From assembly GCA_964230215.1 (NCBI GenBank), contig CAXRGQ010000008.1, positions 186,001-250,000 of the forward strand: DNA of 64,000 nucleotides, written 5' to 3'. Position numbers and translations under genes: made by a program. This DNA is from JAUILH01 sp964230215 (GTDB lineage Bacteria > Bacteroidota > Bacteroidia > Flavobacteriales_D > JAUILH01). A model generated the notes under the pieces. It saw nothing but the letters and a program-made list of their open reading frames with translations. It was not told the DNA's origin and did no database searches. This document shows positions 42,754-51,591 of this stretch, in pieces (positions within the stretch are counted from its first letter, which is position 1; each line of letters starts with the position of its first letter).

Positions 42754-44147
42754 TAAAGCGACCCAATCATTTTCTTAGGATCCACCCATTCTTCATATTT
42801 GTCTTCAGGTACATAACCTAAACGAATAGCTTCTTCTCTCAACGTAGTGCCGTTCTCATGTGCTGTGTTAGCAATCTCAGCAGCTTTATAGTACCCAATC
42901 TTAGTATTAAGCGCAGTCACCAGCATTAATGAGTTATTTAACAACTCTTCAATTCTCTTCGAATTTGGCTCAATTCCTGCAGCGCAATTATCTGCAAAGG
43001 AAACACACGCATCACCAATTAATCTTGCAGATTGTAGTAGGTTAGCCGCCATCATTGGCTTGAAAACATTTAATTCATAATGCCCCTGTGTGCCGCCAAC
43101 TGTAATGGCTACATCATTCCCCATAACCTGAGCGCATACCATTGTGATGGCCTCACATTGCGTTGGGTTCACCTTACCTGGCATAATAGAAGAGCCTGGC
43201 TCGTTTGCAGGGATAATAATTTCACCAATTCCAGAGCGTGGTCCAGAAGCCATTAAACGAATATCATTTGCAATCTTATTCAAGGAAACTGCTAATTGTT
43301 TCAGAGCTCCGTGTGTTTCAACGATAGCGTCATGAGCTGCCAATGCCTCAAATTTATTCTCTGCTGTAATAAATGGTAATCCTGTAAACTCAGCAATGTA
43401 TTTGGCAACTAGAACATCATACCCTTTAGGAGTGTTAAGACCTGTTCCAACGGCTGTGCCACCCAAGGCCAATTCAGACAAGTGCGCAAGTGTGTTTTTT
43501 AGTGCCTTTAATCCGTGGTCTAACTGCGATACGTAACCAGAGAACTCCTGTCCTAAAGTAAGTGGTGTTGCGTCCATCAAATGCGTTCTTCCTATTTTAA
43601 CTACATCTTTAAAAGCTTCTGCTTTTTCAGCTAAAACATTACGTAGTTTCTCAACGCCCGGAATAGTAGTTTCAACCACCATTTTATAACACGCAATGTG
43701 CATACCTGTTGGAAACGTGTCGTTACTTGACTGTGATTTGTTTACATCATCATTCGGCTGAAGTGTCTTTTCGCCTTCACCCATTTTTTTGCCAGCTAAG
43801 ACATGCGCTCTATTAGCAATCACTTCATTTACATTCATGTTTGATTGCGTTCCTGAGCCTGTTTGCCAGATTACAAGCGGAAATTGATCGTCGTGCTTAC
43901 CTGCGATGATTTCATCACATACAGTAGCAATGGCATCTCTTTTTGCGGGATCTAACACGCCTAATTCACAGTTAGTGAAAGCAGCAGCCTTCTTTAAGTA
44001 TGCAAATCCGTATACTACTTCTAGTGGCATTGATGCAGGTGCGCCTATTTTGAAGTTATTTCTTGAACGTTCAGTTTGAGCCCCCCAGTATTTATCTGCA
44101 GGCACCTTTACTTCACCTATGGTATCTTTCTCTATTCTGTAATCCAT
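42753..44147 (-). CDS. fumC: Fumarate hydratase, class II
   Basis: 464 aa; interconverts fumarate and malate in the TCA cycle. Seen: GSGTQSNMNVNEV, SSNDTFPTGMH, the GRTHLMDATPLTLGQEFSGY segment (short form HLMDATP), and the fumarase/aspartase signature GSSIMPGKVNP with the catalytic serine loop. An exact TATTTTTG element lies 19 nt before the ATG. The downstream BNR-like lipoprotein overlaps by one base. Class II length (about 460-470) fits well. Confidence 0.96.
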   Translation of the reverse strand: MDYRIEKDTIGEVKVPADKYWGAQTERSRNNFKIGAPASMPLEVVYGFAYLKKAAAFTNCELGVLDPAKRDAIATVCDEIIAGKHDDQFPLVIWQTGSGTQSNMNVNEVIANRAHVLAGKKMGEGEKTLQPNDDVNKSQSSNDTFPTGMHIACYKMVVETTIPGVEKLRNVLAEKAEAFKDVVKIGRTHLMDATPLTLGQEFSGYVSQLDHGLKALKNTLAHLSELALGGTAVGTGLNTPKGYDVLVAKYIAEFTGLPFITAENKFEALAAHDAIVETHGALKQLAVSLNKIANDIRLMASGPRSGIGEIIIPANEPGSSIMPGKVNPTQCEAITMVCAQVMGNDVAITVGGTQGHYELNVFKPMMAANLLQSARLIGDACVSFADNCAAGIEPNSKRIEELLNNSLMLVTALNTKIGYYKAAEIANTAHENGTTLREEAIRLGYVPEDKYEEWVDPKKMIGSL

Positions 44148-44166
44148 TTTGATAAATTTGTTTATA

Positions 44167-44174
44167 CAAAAATA
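44167..44174 (-). promoter_or_regulatory. -7 element TATTTTTG for fumC
   Basis: Exact TAnnTTTG match ending 19 nt before the fumC ATG. Confidence 0.52.
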
Positions 44175-44237
44175 AGCTTTGAAATTTAGAAGACCATTAA
44201 TTAGAAATATTTCTATCTTTACACCAAAATCAAGAAC

Positions 44238-44408
44238 ATGGAAGTAATTGGTATTTGTCTACTATTTGGATTTTTATTGATGGCATTTTGGGGCCTAGTA
44301 TTCTTGTTCTCTGTTGTAGGAGGATGGGCTGCAGAAGGCGCTAAAGTAATGATGCAGAAGAAGATGGGTAAAGTGTCTGACGAGGAAGGAGTAGACGCTC
44401 AACACTAG
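44238..44408 (+). CDS. Small single-pass membrane peptide, 56 aa
   Basis: MEVIGICLLF then a hydrophobic stretch to about residue 32 (FLLMAFWGLVFLFSVVGGW), followed by a charged soluble tail (KVMMQKKMGKVSDEEGVDAQH). Divergent from fumC and convergent with the GT-C-like gene, 6 bp from its stop. Coding character is supported by the clean membrane-plus-tail layout and a 7/8 match (TATCTTTA) to the -7 element upstream, but a family is not recognised. Confidence 0.55.
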   Translation: MEVIGICLLFGFLLMAFWGLVFLFSVVGGWAAEGAKVMMQKKMGKVSDEEGVDAQH

Positions 44409-44414
44409 TTTTTA

Positions 44415-46319
44415 TTATTTTTTCATTTCAATAAGCGGGTCGTATACCACGATTCCGTCTGACTGCACCTTTATTTCGAGCAGTCTTGATGTATTTTCAA
44501 CTTCAATTTTTATAGACTTAACTTGCTGATGCGGCATTAAATCTATGGCTGGCTTAAGCTCGTATGTCTGAATTACTCCATTTACTGAGACTTCCACATC
44601 TTTTGTTATATCATTCGTGTTTTCCAGACCTAACCACAGATATGCTGCTTGATGTGGCAAGGAGTCTGAGTAATAGTAGTTGTCTTTAGACGTGAAGGTT
44701 TCGTGTGCAAGTCGTTTTATTTGATAGGGCTCTTCTGTTCTAGAAAACAAAATCCAACTGGCATAGCCGTATTTGTTGATATTGAAACTTGCGGTGTCAA
44801 TTCGATATCCATAGGTGTTTGCCCAATCGATAAAATAACTATGGCTGTGGTGGATGTAGTACCCAGGTCTAAACTCTTCTAGGATCTTAACCATATCACG
44901 GCCATAATCTGTTGCTAATTTGCTATTAAGTCCACTCATGTCTAAAACATAAGCATCTGTATAAGCTCCAAATAGTCCATGACTAGCTATTAATGTGTCG
45001 TTTTCGCTTAAATGATCGGCGATATAGTGGCCAATATCAATTCTCTCAATTTCTCTTACCGCTAGTGAATTATCCATCCATGCTTTTTCGCCAGAGACCA
45101 ATGGCCACGCGGCAATACTCAATCCAGCAATCAAAACAGGGTACTTAAAGTGAATGTAGTTTTTAGATTGGCTAACAAGGTAATAGCCACTAAATACTAG
45201 CTGTGTGAATAGGAGTAATTCGGGCATTGCGTAATACCATAACATTCTCTCAGCCGGGTTGTAGATATAGTACAAGCCCATGGTAGCACAGAATCCCATA
45301 AAGAGCATGAAATCTCTCAATTTGAATTCCTTTTTAAACAAGGATATCAAAATATGAGCAAGTGTAAAGGCAAATGAGAGCTTCACCAATGACATGCGCT
45401 CTCCCTTATCATACATTAATTCCCAAAAAGGGAACCAGTGATCGGATGGATGTTCATGGAAGTTAACCTTAGCATAGGCAGACTGCGGAAGTGGACCATC
45501 GAACAAAATAAAACTTAATCCAATAAACAGTATAATGGGCACAAAGGCATATAACCCCAGCGTTTTCCAGCTTTCTTTGATATTGTTTTTAAAATAGTCC
45601 TTATAGTTTTCAATAAGATGAATACCTCCCATTACACACACTAATGGTACTGTGTCTAGTTTAGAAATAACGCTAAGTGCCATAAATAGCCACATGCGTT
45701 TTCTATTACCTTCAAAAAAGTAATAGATAGCAGTCATAACAATGGCTAGGTGAAAGTTGGTTTCAAGTCCAACTGTAGTAACTGCAAGGAATTTCGAACT
45801 TGCGATTATTACACATGCAAGCGCAAATATGGCGAGGAAAATATCTTGCATCCACAAATACAGAGTTCTCAGAAGCATATATAATAGCCAAATTAAACCT
45901 GAGAAATTCACTATAAATATGATCTGCTCCGGACTGAAAATATCGGGAAGAGCAAGGGTGATAGTTACAATGCCGTAGAGAAAGCTGCTTATTCCAAATA
46001 CAGGGCCATCCACTGAATTATAGCAATAAAAACATCCATCTGCCGCTTCTCTTAAATAACGAATAACAAATCCGGTATCATCCACAAAAATCTGTGGAAA
46101 CCACTGATAAATAATAGCTGTTAACAACACAGCAGTAGTTCCTAGCTTTTGTTTTACACCTATCTTGAGCTGCTTTAAAGCAAAGCCAAAGATGGCAATA
46201 CCAAACAGCAAGAATACTAAGCTTAGTTTTGTCTGATGCCTAAAGTAAAATAGGTTATAGGCAATTACCGGAATTCCAATGTAGGAAAGGTAAGGAAGAT
46301 ATTTTGTGATGGCACTCAA
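44415..46319 (-). CDS. Polytopic membrane protein, GT-C glycosyltransferase-like
   Basis: 634 aa with about ten hydrophobic segments in the first 420 residues and a soluble periplasmic-type domain at about 430-634. The first extracytoplasmic loop has FVDDTGFVIRYLREA, an Asp-Asp placed as in lipid-linked-sugar-dependent GT-C enzymes. Later marks: LETNFHLAIVMTAIYYF, ISKLDTVPLV and SAYAKVNFHEHPSD. I infer a sugar transfer role from topology; the donor is unknown. Starts 1 bp after the arsC-like stop, so it is in the same unit. Confidence 0.7.
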   Translation of the reverse strand: MSAITKYLPYLSYIGIPVIAYNLFYFRHQTKLSLVFLLFGIAIFGFALKQLKIGVKQKLGTTAVLLTAIIYQWFPQIFVDDTGFVIRYLREAADGCFYCYNSVDGPVFGISSFLYGIVTITLALPDIFSPEQIIFIVNFSGLIWLLYMLLRTLYLWMQDIFLAIFALACVIIASSKFLAVTTVGLETNFHLAIVMTAIYYFFEGNRKRMWLFMALSVISKLDTVPLVCVMGGIHLIENYKDYFKNNIKESWKTLGLYAFVPIILFIGLSFILFDGPLPQSAYAKVNFHEHPSDHWFPFWELMYDKGERMSLVKLSFAFTLAHILISLFKKEFKLRDFMLFMGFCATMGLYYIYNPAERMLWYYAMPELLLFTQLVFSGYYLVSQSKNYIHFKYPVLIAGLSIAAWPLVSGEKAWMDNSLAVREIERIDIGHYIADHLSENDTLIASHGLFGAYTDAYVLDMSGLNSKLATDYGRDMVKILEEFRPGYYIHHSHSYFIDWANTYGYRIDTASFNINKYGYASWILFSRTEEPYQIKRLAHETFTSKDNYYYSDSLPHQAAYLWLGLENTNDITKDVEVSVNGVIQTYELKPAIDLMPHQQVKSIKIEVENTSRLLEIKVQSDGIVVYDPLIEMKK

Positions 46320-46320
46320 C

Positions 46321-46659
46321 TTAGAATAAATCCATTACATTTTCAGGTGGTCTTCCTAACACAGCCTTATAGTCCTTTACTACAATTGGGCGTTCAATTA
46401 ATTTTGGATATTCTAGCATCACATCAATCCATTCTTCTTCAGTAAAGTTGGCACCTTTAAATTTCTCCTTGTACACAGCTTCACCTTTCCTTAAAATCTC
46501 GCTTGGCTTCTTGTTGAGTTTAGCTAAGATTTCTTTAAACTCTTTTTTGCTAGGAACCTCCTTTAAATACTCGATAATCTCAGGTTCTACACCATTTTTT
46601 TTGATCAAATCTAAAGTCTGGCGACTTTTACTACAACGTGGGTTATGGTAAATTTTCAT
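46321..46659 (-). CDS. ArsC/Spx-family arsenate reductase-like protein
   Basis: 112 aa from the ATG at 46659 (MKIYHNPRCSKSRQTL); a longer in-frame extension back to 46836 lies beyond the promoter element and is rejected. The nucleophile is Cys 9 in NPRCSKS. LIERPIVV and GRPPENV provide the two C-terminal arginines used by glutaredoxin-coupled arsenate reductases. No arsR, arsB or acr3 gene is nearby, so a general thiol reductase role is equally possible. An exact TAACTTTG lies 5 nt before the ATG. Confidence 0.87.
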   Translation of the reverse strand: MKIYHNPRCSKSRQTLDLIKKNGVEPEIIEYLKEVPSKKEFKEILAKLNKKPSEILRKGEAVYKEKFKGANFTEEEWIDVMLEYPKLIERPIVVKDYKAVLGRPPENVMDLF

Positions 46660-46664
46660 GAAGA

Positions 46665-46672
46665 CAAAGTTA
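46665..46672 (-). promoter_or_regulatory. -7 element TAACTTTG for the ArsC-like gene
   Basis: Exact TAnnTTTG match ending 5 nt before the ATG at 46659. Confidence 0.6.
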
Positions 46673-46847
46673 ACTTTTGATTTGAGATCTTGGAAAATTG
46701 AATAAAATGTATTTACATTTGACACATGCAAAAGACGACAGTTTGCAATATCATTTTTTACATTAATCCAATCCACAGATTCTCTGTGATGTATTGGTAG
46801 TCGTCTATTTCCCTTAATTAATTTATCGATTCCCAATTTAATATGTC

Positions 46848-48011
46848 ATGAAACGTATGTTACATACCGTGTTGTCGCAAACCTCATCTTTAGTAGTGGT
46901 TCTTGATTATGAAGGAACCATAGGCTATGCGTCACCTGCATTTGAAAAGCTTCTGGGCTACACAAGCTCAGATTTAAAGGGTCACAATTGGTGGTCTCTT
47001 AACACTGATAGCATTAAACAAGAAGGTATTAGAGCTGACATTTTGAAGTTTGTTAAATCAACAAAATCTTCAATGCATAACTATGAGCAGGAGATAAACA
47101 ATGTTTATGGGGGTGTAAAGCATGTTTTGTGGGACGCTATAAAGTATGATAATTCAATGATAGTTGGAATAGGAAGAGATGTAAGTGAATTGCGTCAAGT
47201 GCAGAAGGAGAGCAATAAACTACAGGAGAATATCATGGGCTTATTGGCAGATGTAAAAGGGAGTTTAAACTACGCAAGCCGACTTCAAAAAGCCATATTA
47301 AAAGCGCCTAATGAGTTGAATAAGATGTTTGCTGATGGTTTTGTTTTCTATAAACCAAAAGATGAAGTGAGCGGAGATATCTATTGGATTGAAACTGTTG
47401 GTGAATTTTGTTTTGTGGCCGTGATAGATTGCACTGGACATGGAGCTCCTGGTGCATTATTATCTGTGGTTGCCAATACTTTGTTACGCAGTTTAATTAT
47501 AAAACAAGGGCTTACAGATCCTGGTGAGATATTAACTGAGTTGGATCAGGATTTTATCGCTTACCTGAACGATAATATGATAGATGGATATATTCAGGAT
47601 GGCATGGATATGAGTTTGATTGTCGTTAATAAACTTACAGGAGAGGTACATTATGCGTCAGCAAATAGACCAATATTTGTGGTGGAAAATGAGAGTATAG
47701 CGGAACTAAAACCAGATAAGTACCCTATAGGCTATACACATGGGCAAGTAAAAGATTTTAAAAGTAGACAGCTCGTCTTAAAAGATGAATCTTGGGTTTA
47801 CTTGTTCACGGATGGTTATCCTGATCAGTTTGGCGGTGAGCGCAATAAGAAATTTACGCGTAAACGACTTAAACAAACGTTAATTGAAGTGGCTAATCGC
47901 CCTGGTAAGGAGCAACGTGCGTACTTGGATTATACCATGAAGTCATGGAAACAAGACGAGGAACAAATAGATGATATTACCATAGTTGGGGTTAAGGTGG
48001 GGACTATTTAG
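46848..48011 (+). CDS. PAS domain-SpoIIE phosphatase
   Basis: 387 aa, soluble. PAS domain at about 8-118 (VVLDYEGTIGYASPAFEKLLGY, shortened LDYEGTIGYASPA; MIVGIGRDVSELRQ), a short coiled linker at about 118-150, then a PP2C-like SpoIIE domain at about 160-385 with PKDEVSGDIYW, VIDCTGHGAPGALLS (metal-binding Asp, Gly-His-Gly), YASANRPIFVV and a closing DDITIVGVKV. Such proteins dephosphorylate anti-anti-sigma (STAS) partners or act in other switch modules. No STAS, kinase or sigma gene is adjacent. The stop codon lies inside the stem of its own terminator. Confidence 0.9.
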   Translation: MKRMLHTVLSQTSSLVVVLDYEGTIGYASPAFEKLLGYTSSDLKGHNWWSLNTDSIKQEGIRADILKFVKSTKSSMHNYEQEINNVYGGVKHVLWDAIKYDNSMIVGIGRDVSELRQVQKESNKLQENIMGLLADVKGSLNYASRLQKAILKAPNELNKMFADGFVFYKPKDEVSGDIYWIETVGEFCFVAVIDCTGHGAPGALLSVVANTLLRSLIIKQGLTDPGEILTELDQDFIAYLNDNMIDGYIQDGMDMSLIVVNKLTGEVHYASANRPIFVVENESIAELKPDKYPIGYTHGQVKDFKSRQLVLKDESWVYLFTDGYPDQFGGERNKKFTRKRLKQTLIEVANRPGKEQRAYLDYTMKSWKQDEEQIDDITIVGVKVGTI

Positions 48012-48022
48012 TCCCCGCTTTT
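47997..48022 (+). terminator. Intrinsic terminator overlapping the end of the PAS-SpoIIE gene
   Basis: Arms GGGGACTA (47999-48006) and TAGTCCCC (48009-48016), 2-nt loop, then five T. The TAG stop is the first part of the second arm. Confidence 0.82.
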
Positions 48023-48024
48023 TA

Positions 48025-49089
48025 CTATTTAACTATGGTGAATTTTGAGAATAATATTTTCTTTTTATTCAATATTCTCAGGATGTATTGACCATTGTCA
48101 AGGTCATTTAGAGCTATAATATTAGAGTTAGCACCTAATACTGTCTTGTAGACGAGTTGTCCTTTTAAGTCATAAACAAATACTTTATCGTTTGCGGAAA
48201 GATTATAATCTAGGTGTAATACTCCAGTATTGCTTGGATTTGGATAGACATTAATTGATTCATCGTAAGAGGTTTCAAGAATATTGGTTGTATTAAGACT
48301 ATCCAAATATTCCACAGAGCTTACAGCACCTGCTGTTGTAATAACCTTAAGCACGGGAAGTCCTTCGCCATTTGCCAACCATTTATATTCAATTTCGATT
48401 GGGCGTTGTGTGGTCGTTCCGAAACCAATTGCATTAATATAGGTCGAATCTGTTCTGTACAGAGTTGATTTTACTCTAAGGGCACTGTAAACTCCATAGG
48501 GAGTTTCAACTGTTCCTTCGCCATCCACTGTGTCTACTCTGATGCCATCCTGCCCATAATATAATGTTGACGGGATAGTTAGATCAAAATGATAGATATT
48601 TGAATAATCGTCTCCATATTGTAATGGAAATACATAGTTACTATCGGTTGGCGTATATCTCACAGATGTTGGAATTCCATTAATGTTTGCTCCAAATCCA
48701 ACGCGTCTGAATGAGCCTGCATCATTAGCGTAATAGTCAATAACATCTGTGATGTTTAATTGTGGAATAACATTGGGGAAATTGCCGGGCACACCAAATG
48801 ATGCCACATGATCCGGGTATAGAAATCCATTATTAAAAAATAGTTGATACCCGATGGGTGTGGTATTTACAGCTAGCATAGTGTCAAATCTTTGCTGAGT
48901 TGAAGTCAACATTGAATAGTCCCAATAATAGGACGCACCAGTTAATTCTGGATTACTTACACTAGTCGGATTAGCTTGAGAATAGATATAGGTTTCATTT
49001 ACAGATGGCATATCGCTATCTGTAATACTTACTTGCCCCAATGAGTATAACACACAAAAGGACACAATCGCTGTGCATAATGCTTTCAT
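48025..49089 (-). CDS. Secreted protein with T9SS type A sorting domain
   Basis: 354 aa from the ATG at 49089 (the GTG 6 nt earlier adds only MH). Signal peptide KALCTAIVSFCVLYSLGQ. The body is beta-rich with no known catalytic motif: ASYYWDYSMLT, GDDYSNIYHFDLTIPS, TVDGEGTVETPYGVYSALRVKS and a long-strand segment like those of other uncharacterised Bacteroidota secreted proteins. The C-terminal 75 residues are the sorting domain (INVYPNPSNTGVLHLDY, LDNGQYILRILN). Convergent with the PAS-SpoIIE gene, 13 bp away. Confidence 0.83.
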   Translation of the reverse strand: MKALCTAIVSFCVLYSLGQVSITDSDMPSVNETYIYSQANPTSVSNPELTGASYYWDYSMLTSTQQRFDTMLAVNTTPIGYQLFFNNGFLYPDHVASFGVPGNFPNVIPQLNITDVIDYYANDAGSFRRVGFGANINGIPTSVRYTPTDSNYVFPLQYGDDYSNIYHFDLTIPSTLYYGQDGIRVDTVDGEGTVETPYGVYSALRVKSTLYRTDSTYINAIGFGTTTQRPIEIEYKWLANGEGLPVLKVITTAGAVSSVEYLDSLNTTNILETSYDESINVYPNPSNTGVLHLDYNLSANDKVFVYDLKGQLVYKTVLGANSNIIALNDLDNGQYILRILNKKKILFSKFTIVK

Positions 49090-49094
49090 ATGCA

Positions 49095-49102
49095 CAAAGT
49101 TA
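49095..49102 (-). promoter_or_regulatory. -7 element TAACTTTG for the T9SS gene at 48025-49089
   Basis: Exact TAnnTTTG match ending 5 nt before the ATG and overlapping the last codons of prfB; a TTG lies 18 nt upstream. Confidence 0.58.
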
Positions 49103-50189
49103 ACTTTTTCCGTACTCCATCAAAAAGGATTTCAAAAACGGCGTTAAATCACCATCAAGGACTGCATCAACATTACTTGTTTCGTGACTTGTGCGGACAT
49201 CTTTAATCATTTTATAGGGGTGTAATACGTAGTTACGGATTTGAGAGCCCCACTCAATTTTCATCTTACCTGCTTCTATCTCTTCTCTGGCCTCTAGACG
49301 TTTTCTCATCTCAAGCTCGTATAACTGAGATTTTAAGAGCTGCATTGCTTTTTCTTTGTTACCTAATTGAGATCTTGTTTCCGAGTTCTCAATCACAATT
49401 CCTGTTGGTGCATGGCGCAATCTAACCGCAGTTTCAACTTTGTTTACATTCTGACCGCCTTTTCCGCCTGATCTGAATGTCTCCCAAGAAATATCAGCTG
49501 GATTAATGTTAATCTCGATACTATCATCTACCAAAGGATATACATATACAGACGCAAATGATGTATGTCGTTTGGCATTCGAATCAAATGGTGAAATTCG
49601 CACTAATCGGTGCACACCATTTTCTCCTTTTAGATAGCCAAAAGCAAATTCGCCCTCTAATTCAAGCGTGACACTTTTAATTCCGGCAACATCACCATCT
49701 TGCCTATCGAGTTCTTTTACTTTGAATCCGTTTTTTTCTCCCCACATCAAATACATACGCATTAGCATGGACGCCCAATCACAACTTTCGGTACCGCCAG
49801 CACCAGCGGTAATCTGAAGAACAGCATTTAAGCCATCTTCTTCGGCACTCAGCATATTCTTGAATTCTAATTCTTCAAGGTCTTCAACAAGCGATTCGTA
49901 CACGGTGTCAATCTCTGCTTCATCAACTTCTCCAGCTTCAAAAAACTCGAGCAGCACGGCAAGATCGTCATACGCTGTTTGAATCTTTAAAAAGCTGTCT
50001 GTCCAGAATTTTAGATTCCGGATTTTCTTCATTTGGCTTTCCGCTTCTTTCGGATTATCCCAAAAAGAGGGGTCTTGAGTTTTAAGTTCCTCTTCTTTAA
50101 TTTGGATGAGTTTCACATCCACGTCAAAGATACCTCCTCAACGCATCCAGGCGCCTTACAAGCTCTTTGTTCTGATCTGATGTAATCAT
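49100..50189 (-). CDS. prfB: Peptide chain release factor 2, with programmed +1 frameshift
   Basis: Releases peptides at UGA and UAA. Translation starts at ATG 50189 (MITSDQNKELVRRLDALRRYL), meets an in-frame TGA at 50126-50124, and continues in the +1 frame (skipping the T at 50126) to the stop at 49100, giving about 362 aa. Seen in the second frame: the RF2-type SPF tripeptide in RISPFDSNAK and the catalytic GGQ in RSGGKGGQNVNK. The 5' frame ends in the classic AGGAGG-TAT-CTT-TGA-C arrangement, so the factor controls its own synthesis. Treating the frame beginning at 50122 as the full gene would miss 22 N-terminal residues. Confidence 0.95.
50123..50138 (-). promoter_or_regulatory. RF2 programmed frameshift element
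   Basis: Minus-strand AGGAGG (50138-50133), 3-nt spacer, then slip site CTTTGAC (50129-50123) with the UGA stop followed by C. The spacing matches the known bacterial prfB signal. Confidence 0.93.
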
Positions 50190-50335
50190 ATTGCAAAGTT
50201 TTGAATTACAAAGCAAGCAATTATTCTTTAATGGGCATAGGGTAGGGAGAATTTAAAATTGATAATTTATAAAGTCGCTACTGAAATCATCAATCCTAAA
50301 TCATAAATCATCAACCATTAATCAACCAAAACATC

Positions 50336-50343
50336 TACTTTTG
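50336..50343 (+). promoter_or_regulatory. -7 element TACTTTTG for the DUF4105 gene
   Basis: Exact TAnnTTTG match ending 4 nt before the ATG at 50348. Confidence 0.6.
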
Positions 50344-50347
50344 TGGT

Positions 50348-51547
50348 ATGCAATGGATTAAGCTTCTATTCCTAACTAGTCTATTTTTGACACCAAGAAT
50401 ATCGGTAGCTCAGGACTTTCCTGCTAAGTTGTCTGATAAGGCAGAGGTGTTTCTGGTGACTTGTGGTCCAGGAAATGAAATTTGGAGTCATTTTGGTCAC
50501 TCAGCTATTCGTGTTGTTGATCCTACATATTCATTGGACACCGTGTTTAACTATGGGATGTTTGATTATAGTGATCCAAACTTTACATGGAAGTTTGCTA
50601 AAAGAACTATGCAATATTATTTGGCTGTGTCTTCGTTTGAAGGTTTTGCAAATCAGTACAAGAAGGATGGTAGATATGTGTATCAACAGAAGATTTTAGT
50701 GGATGGTAAATCTGTTCAATCTATGTATGAGGCTTTGGTAGATAATTACGTGGATGAAACCAAGAAGTTTTATTTATATGAATTCTTCTATGACAATTGC
50801 GCCACACGGCCTAGAGATATGATTGAATTTGTGGGAGATATTGGTTCTAAAAATCAATGGGGAACCCACCCTGATGCTGAAAAGTATACTTTCCGTGAAT
50901 TGATTGATAAGGGATTCGAATCAACTCCATGGGTAGATTTTGGTATTGATATCGTTTTAGGAAGTCGTTTAGACGTGCCCGTTACTAACCGAGAATTGAT
51001 GTTTCTGCCAGAGTATTTGGCTGAAATTGGAGCTAAAACTGAAATTAATGGTGCGCCACTTTTGGGGCCTAAAGAATATGTGTTTGAAGCTGAACCATTG
51101 ACTGCTGAGGCTGGTTGGCTAACACCGTCACTATTGTTTTGGGCTTTGTTTATTCTAGTTTTTGCAATATCTGTTTTCACGAACAATTCAGCATGGTTAA
51201 AACACTTGGATGCGTTTATATTCCTGTTGTTTGGTGCGCTCGGGGTATTTGTGTTGTTTATGTGGTTTGGAACCGATCATCAAGGGACTAAAGCTAATTT
51301 CAATATTTTGTGGACTCACCCAATTCACCTAGTATCTATTGCGTTTTTGTATGTCCGCAACTTGACTAAGAAGTATGGAAAATATCTTCTGGTTATGGCC
51401 TACAGTTTGCTCGGTTTCTTCTTAATATTTTGGTTGTTGCCACAATCTTTTCATCCAGCGGTTAAGCCTATCGTTTTATTGATGGCCTATCGATATTATG
51501 CTTTGTATAGATTAAACCAGAGAAATCTACTTTTTAAGACCCGCTAA
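50348..51547 (+). CDS. DUF4105 (Lnb N-terminal periplasmic domain) membrane protein
   Basis: 399 aa. Signal peptide ending near SVAQ, then the DUF4105 domain at about 25-185: VFLVTCGPGNEIWSHFGHSAIRV, FNYGMFDYSDPNF and FFYDNCATRPRDMIE, with conserved Cys, His and Asn that look like a papain-type active site (inference). After residue about 255 come four to five membrane helices (LFWALFILVFAISVF, FIFLLFGALGVFVLF) and a short basic tail (YRLNQRNLLFKTR). The domain is found in lipoprotein acyl-transfer enzymes of the Lnb type; whether this one acts so is not shown by sequence. Confidence 0.85.
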   Translation: MQWIKLLFLTSLFLTPRISVAQDFPAKLSDKAEVFLVTCGPGNEIWSHFGHSAIRVVDPTYSLDTVFNYGMFDYSDPNFTWKFAKRTMQYYLAVSSFEGFANQYKKDGRYVYQQKILVDGKSVQSMYEALVDNYVDETKKFYLYEFFYDNCATRPRDMIEFVGDIGSKNQWGTHPDAEKYTFRELIDKGFESTPWVDFGIDIVLGSRLDVPVTNRELMFLPEYLAEIGAKTEINGAPLLGPKEYVFEAEPLTAEAGWLTPSLLFWALFILVFAISVFTNNSAWLKHLDAFIFLLFGALGVFVLFMWFGTDHQGTKANFNILWTHPIHLVSIAFLYVRNLTKKYGKYLLVMAYSLLGFFLIFWLLPQSFHPAVKPIVLLMAYRYYALYRLNQRNLLFKTR

Positions 51548-51591
51548 TTCCAAGGTTTTGCTAATTTCGTACTTATACAATTAAAGAAAGT

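Noticed and set aside
46660..46836. In-frame N-terminal extension of the ArsC-like gene
   Set aside because: It contains the TAACTTTG promoter element, and the family normally starts directly with MKIYHNPRC.
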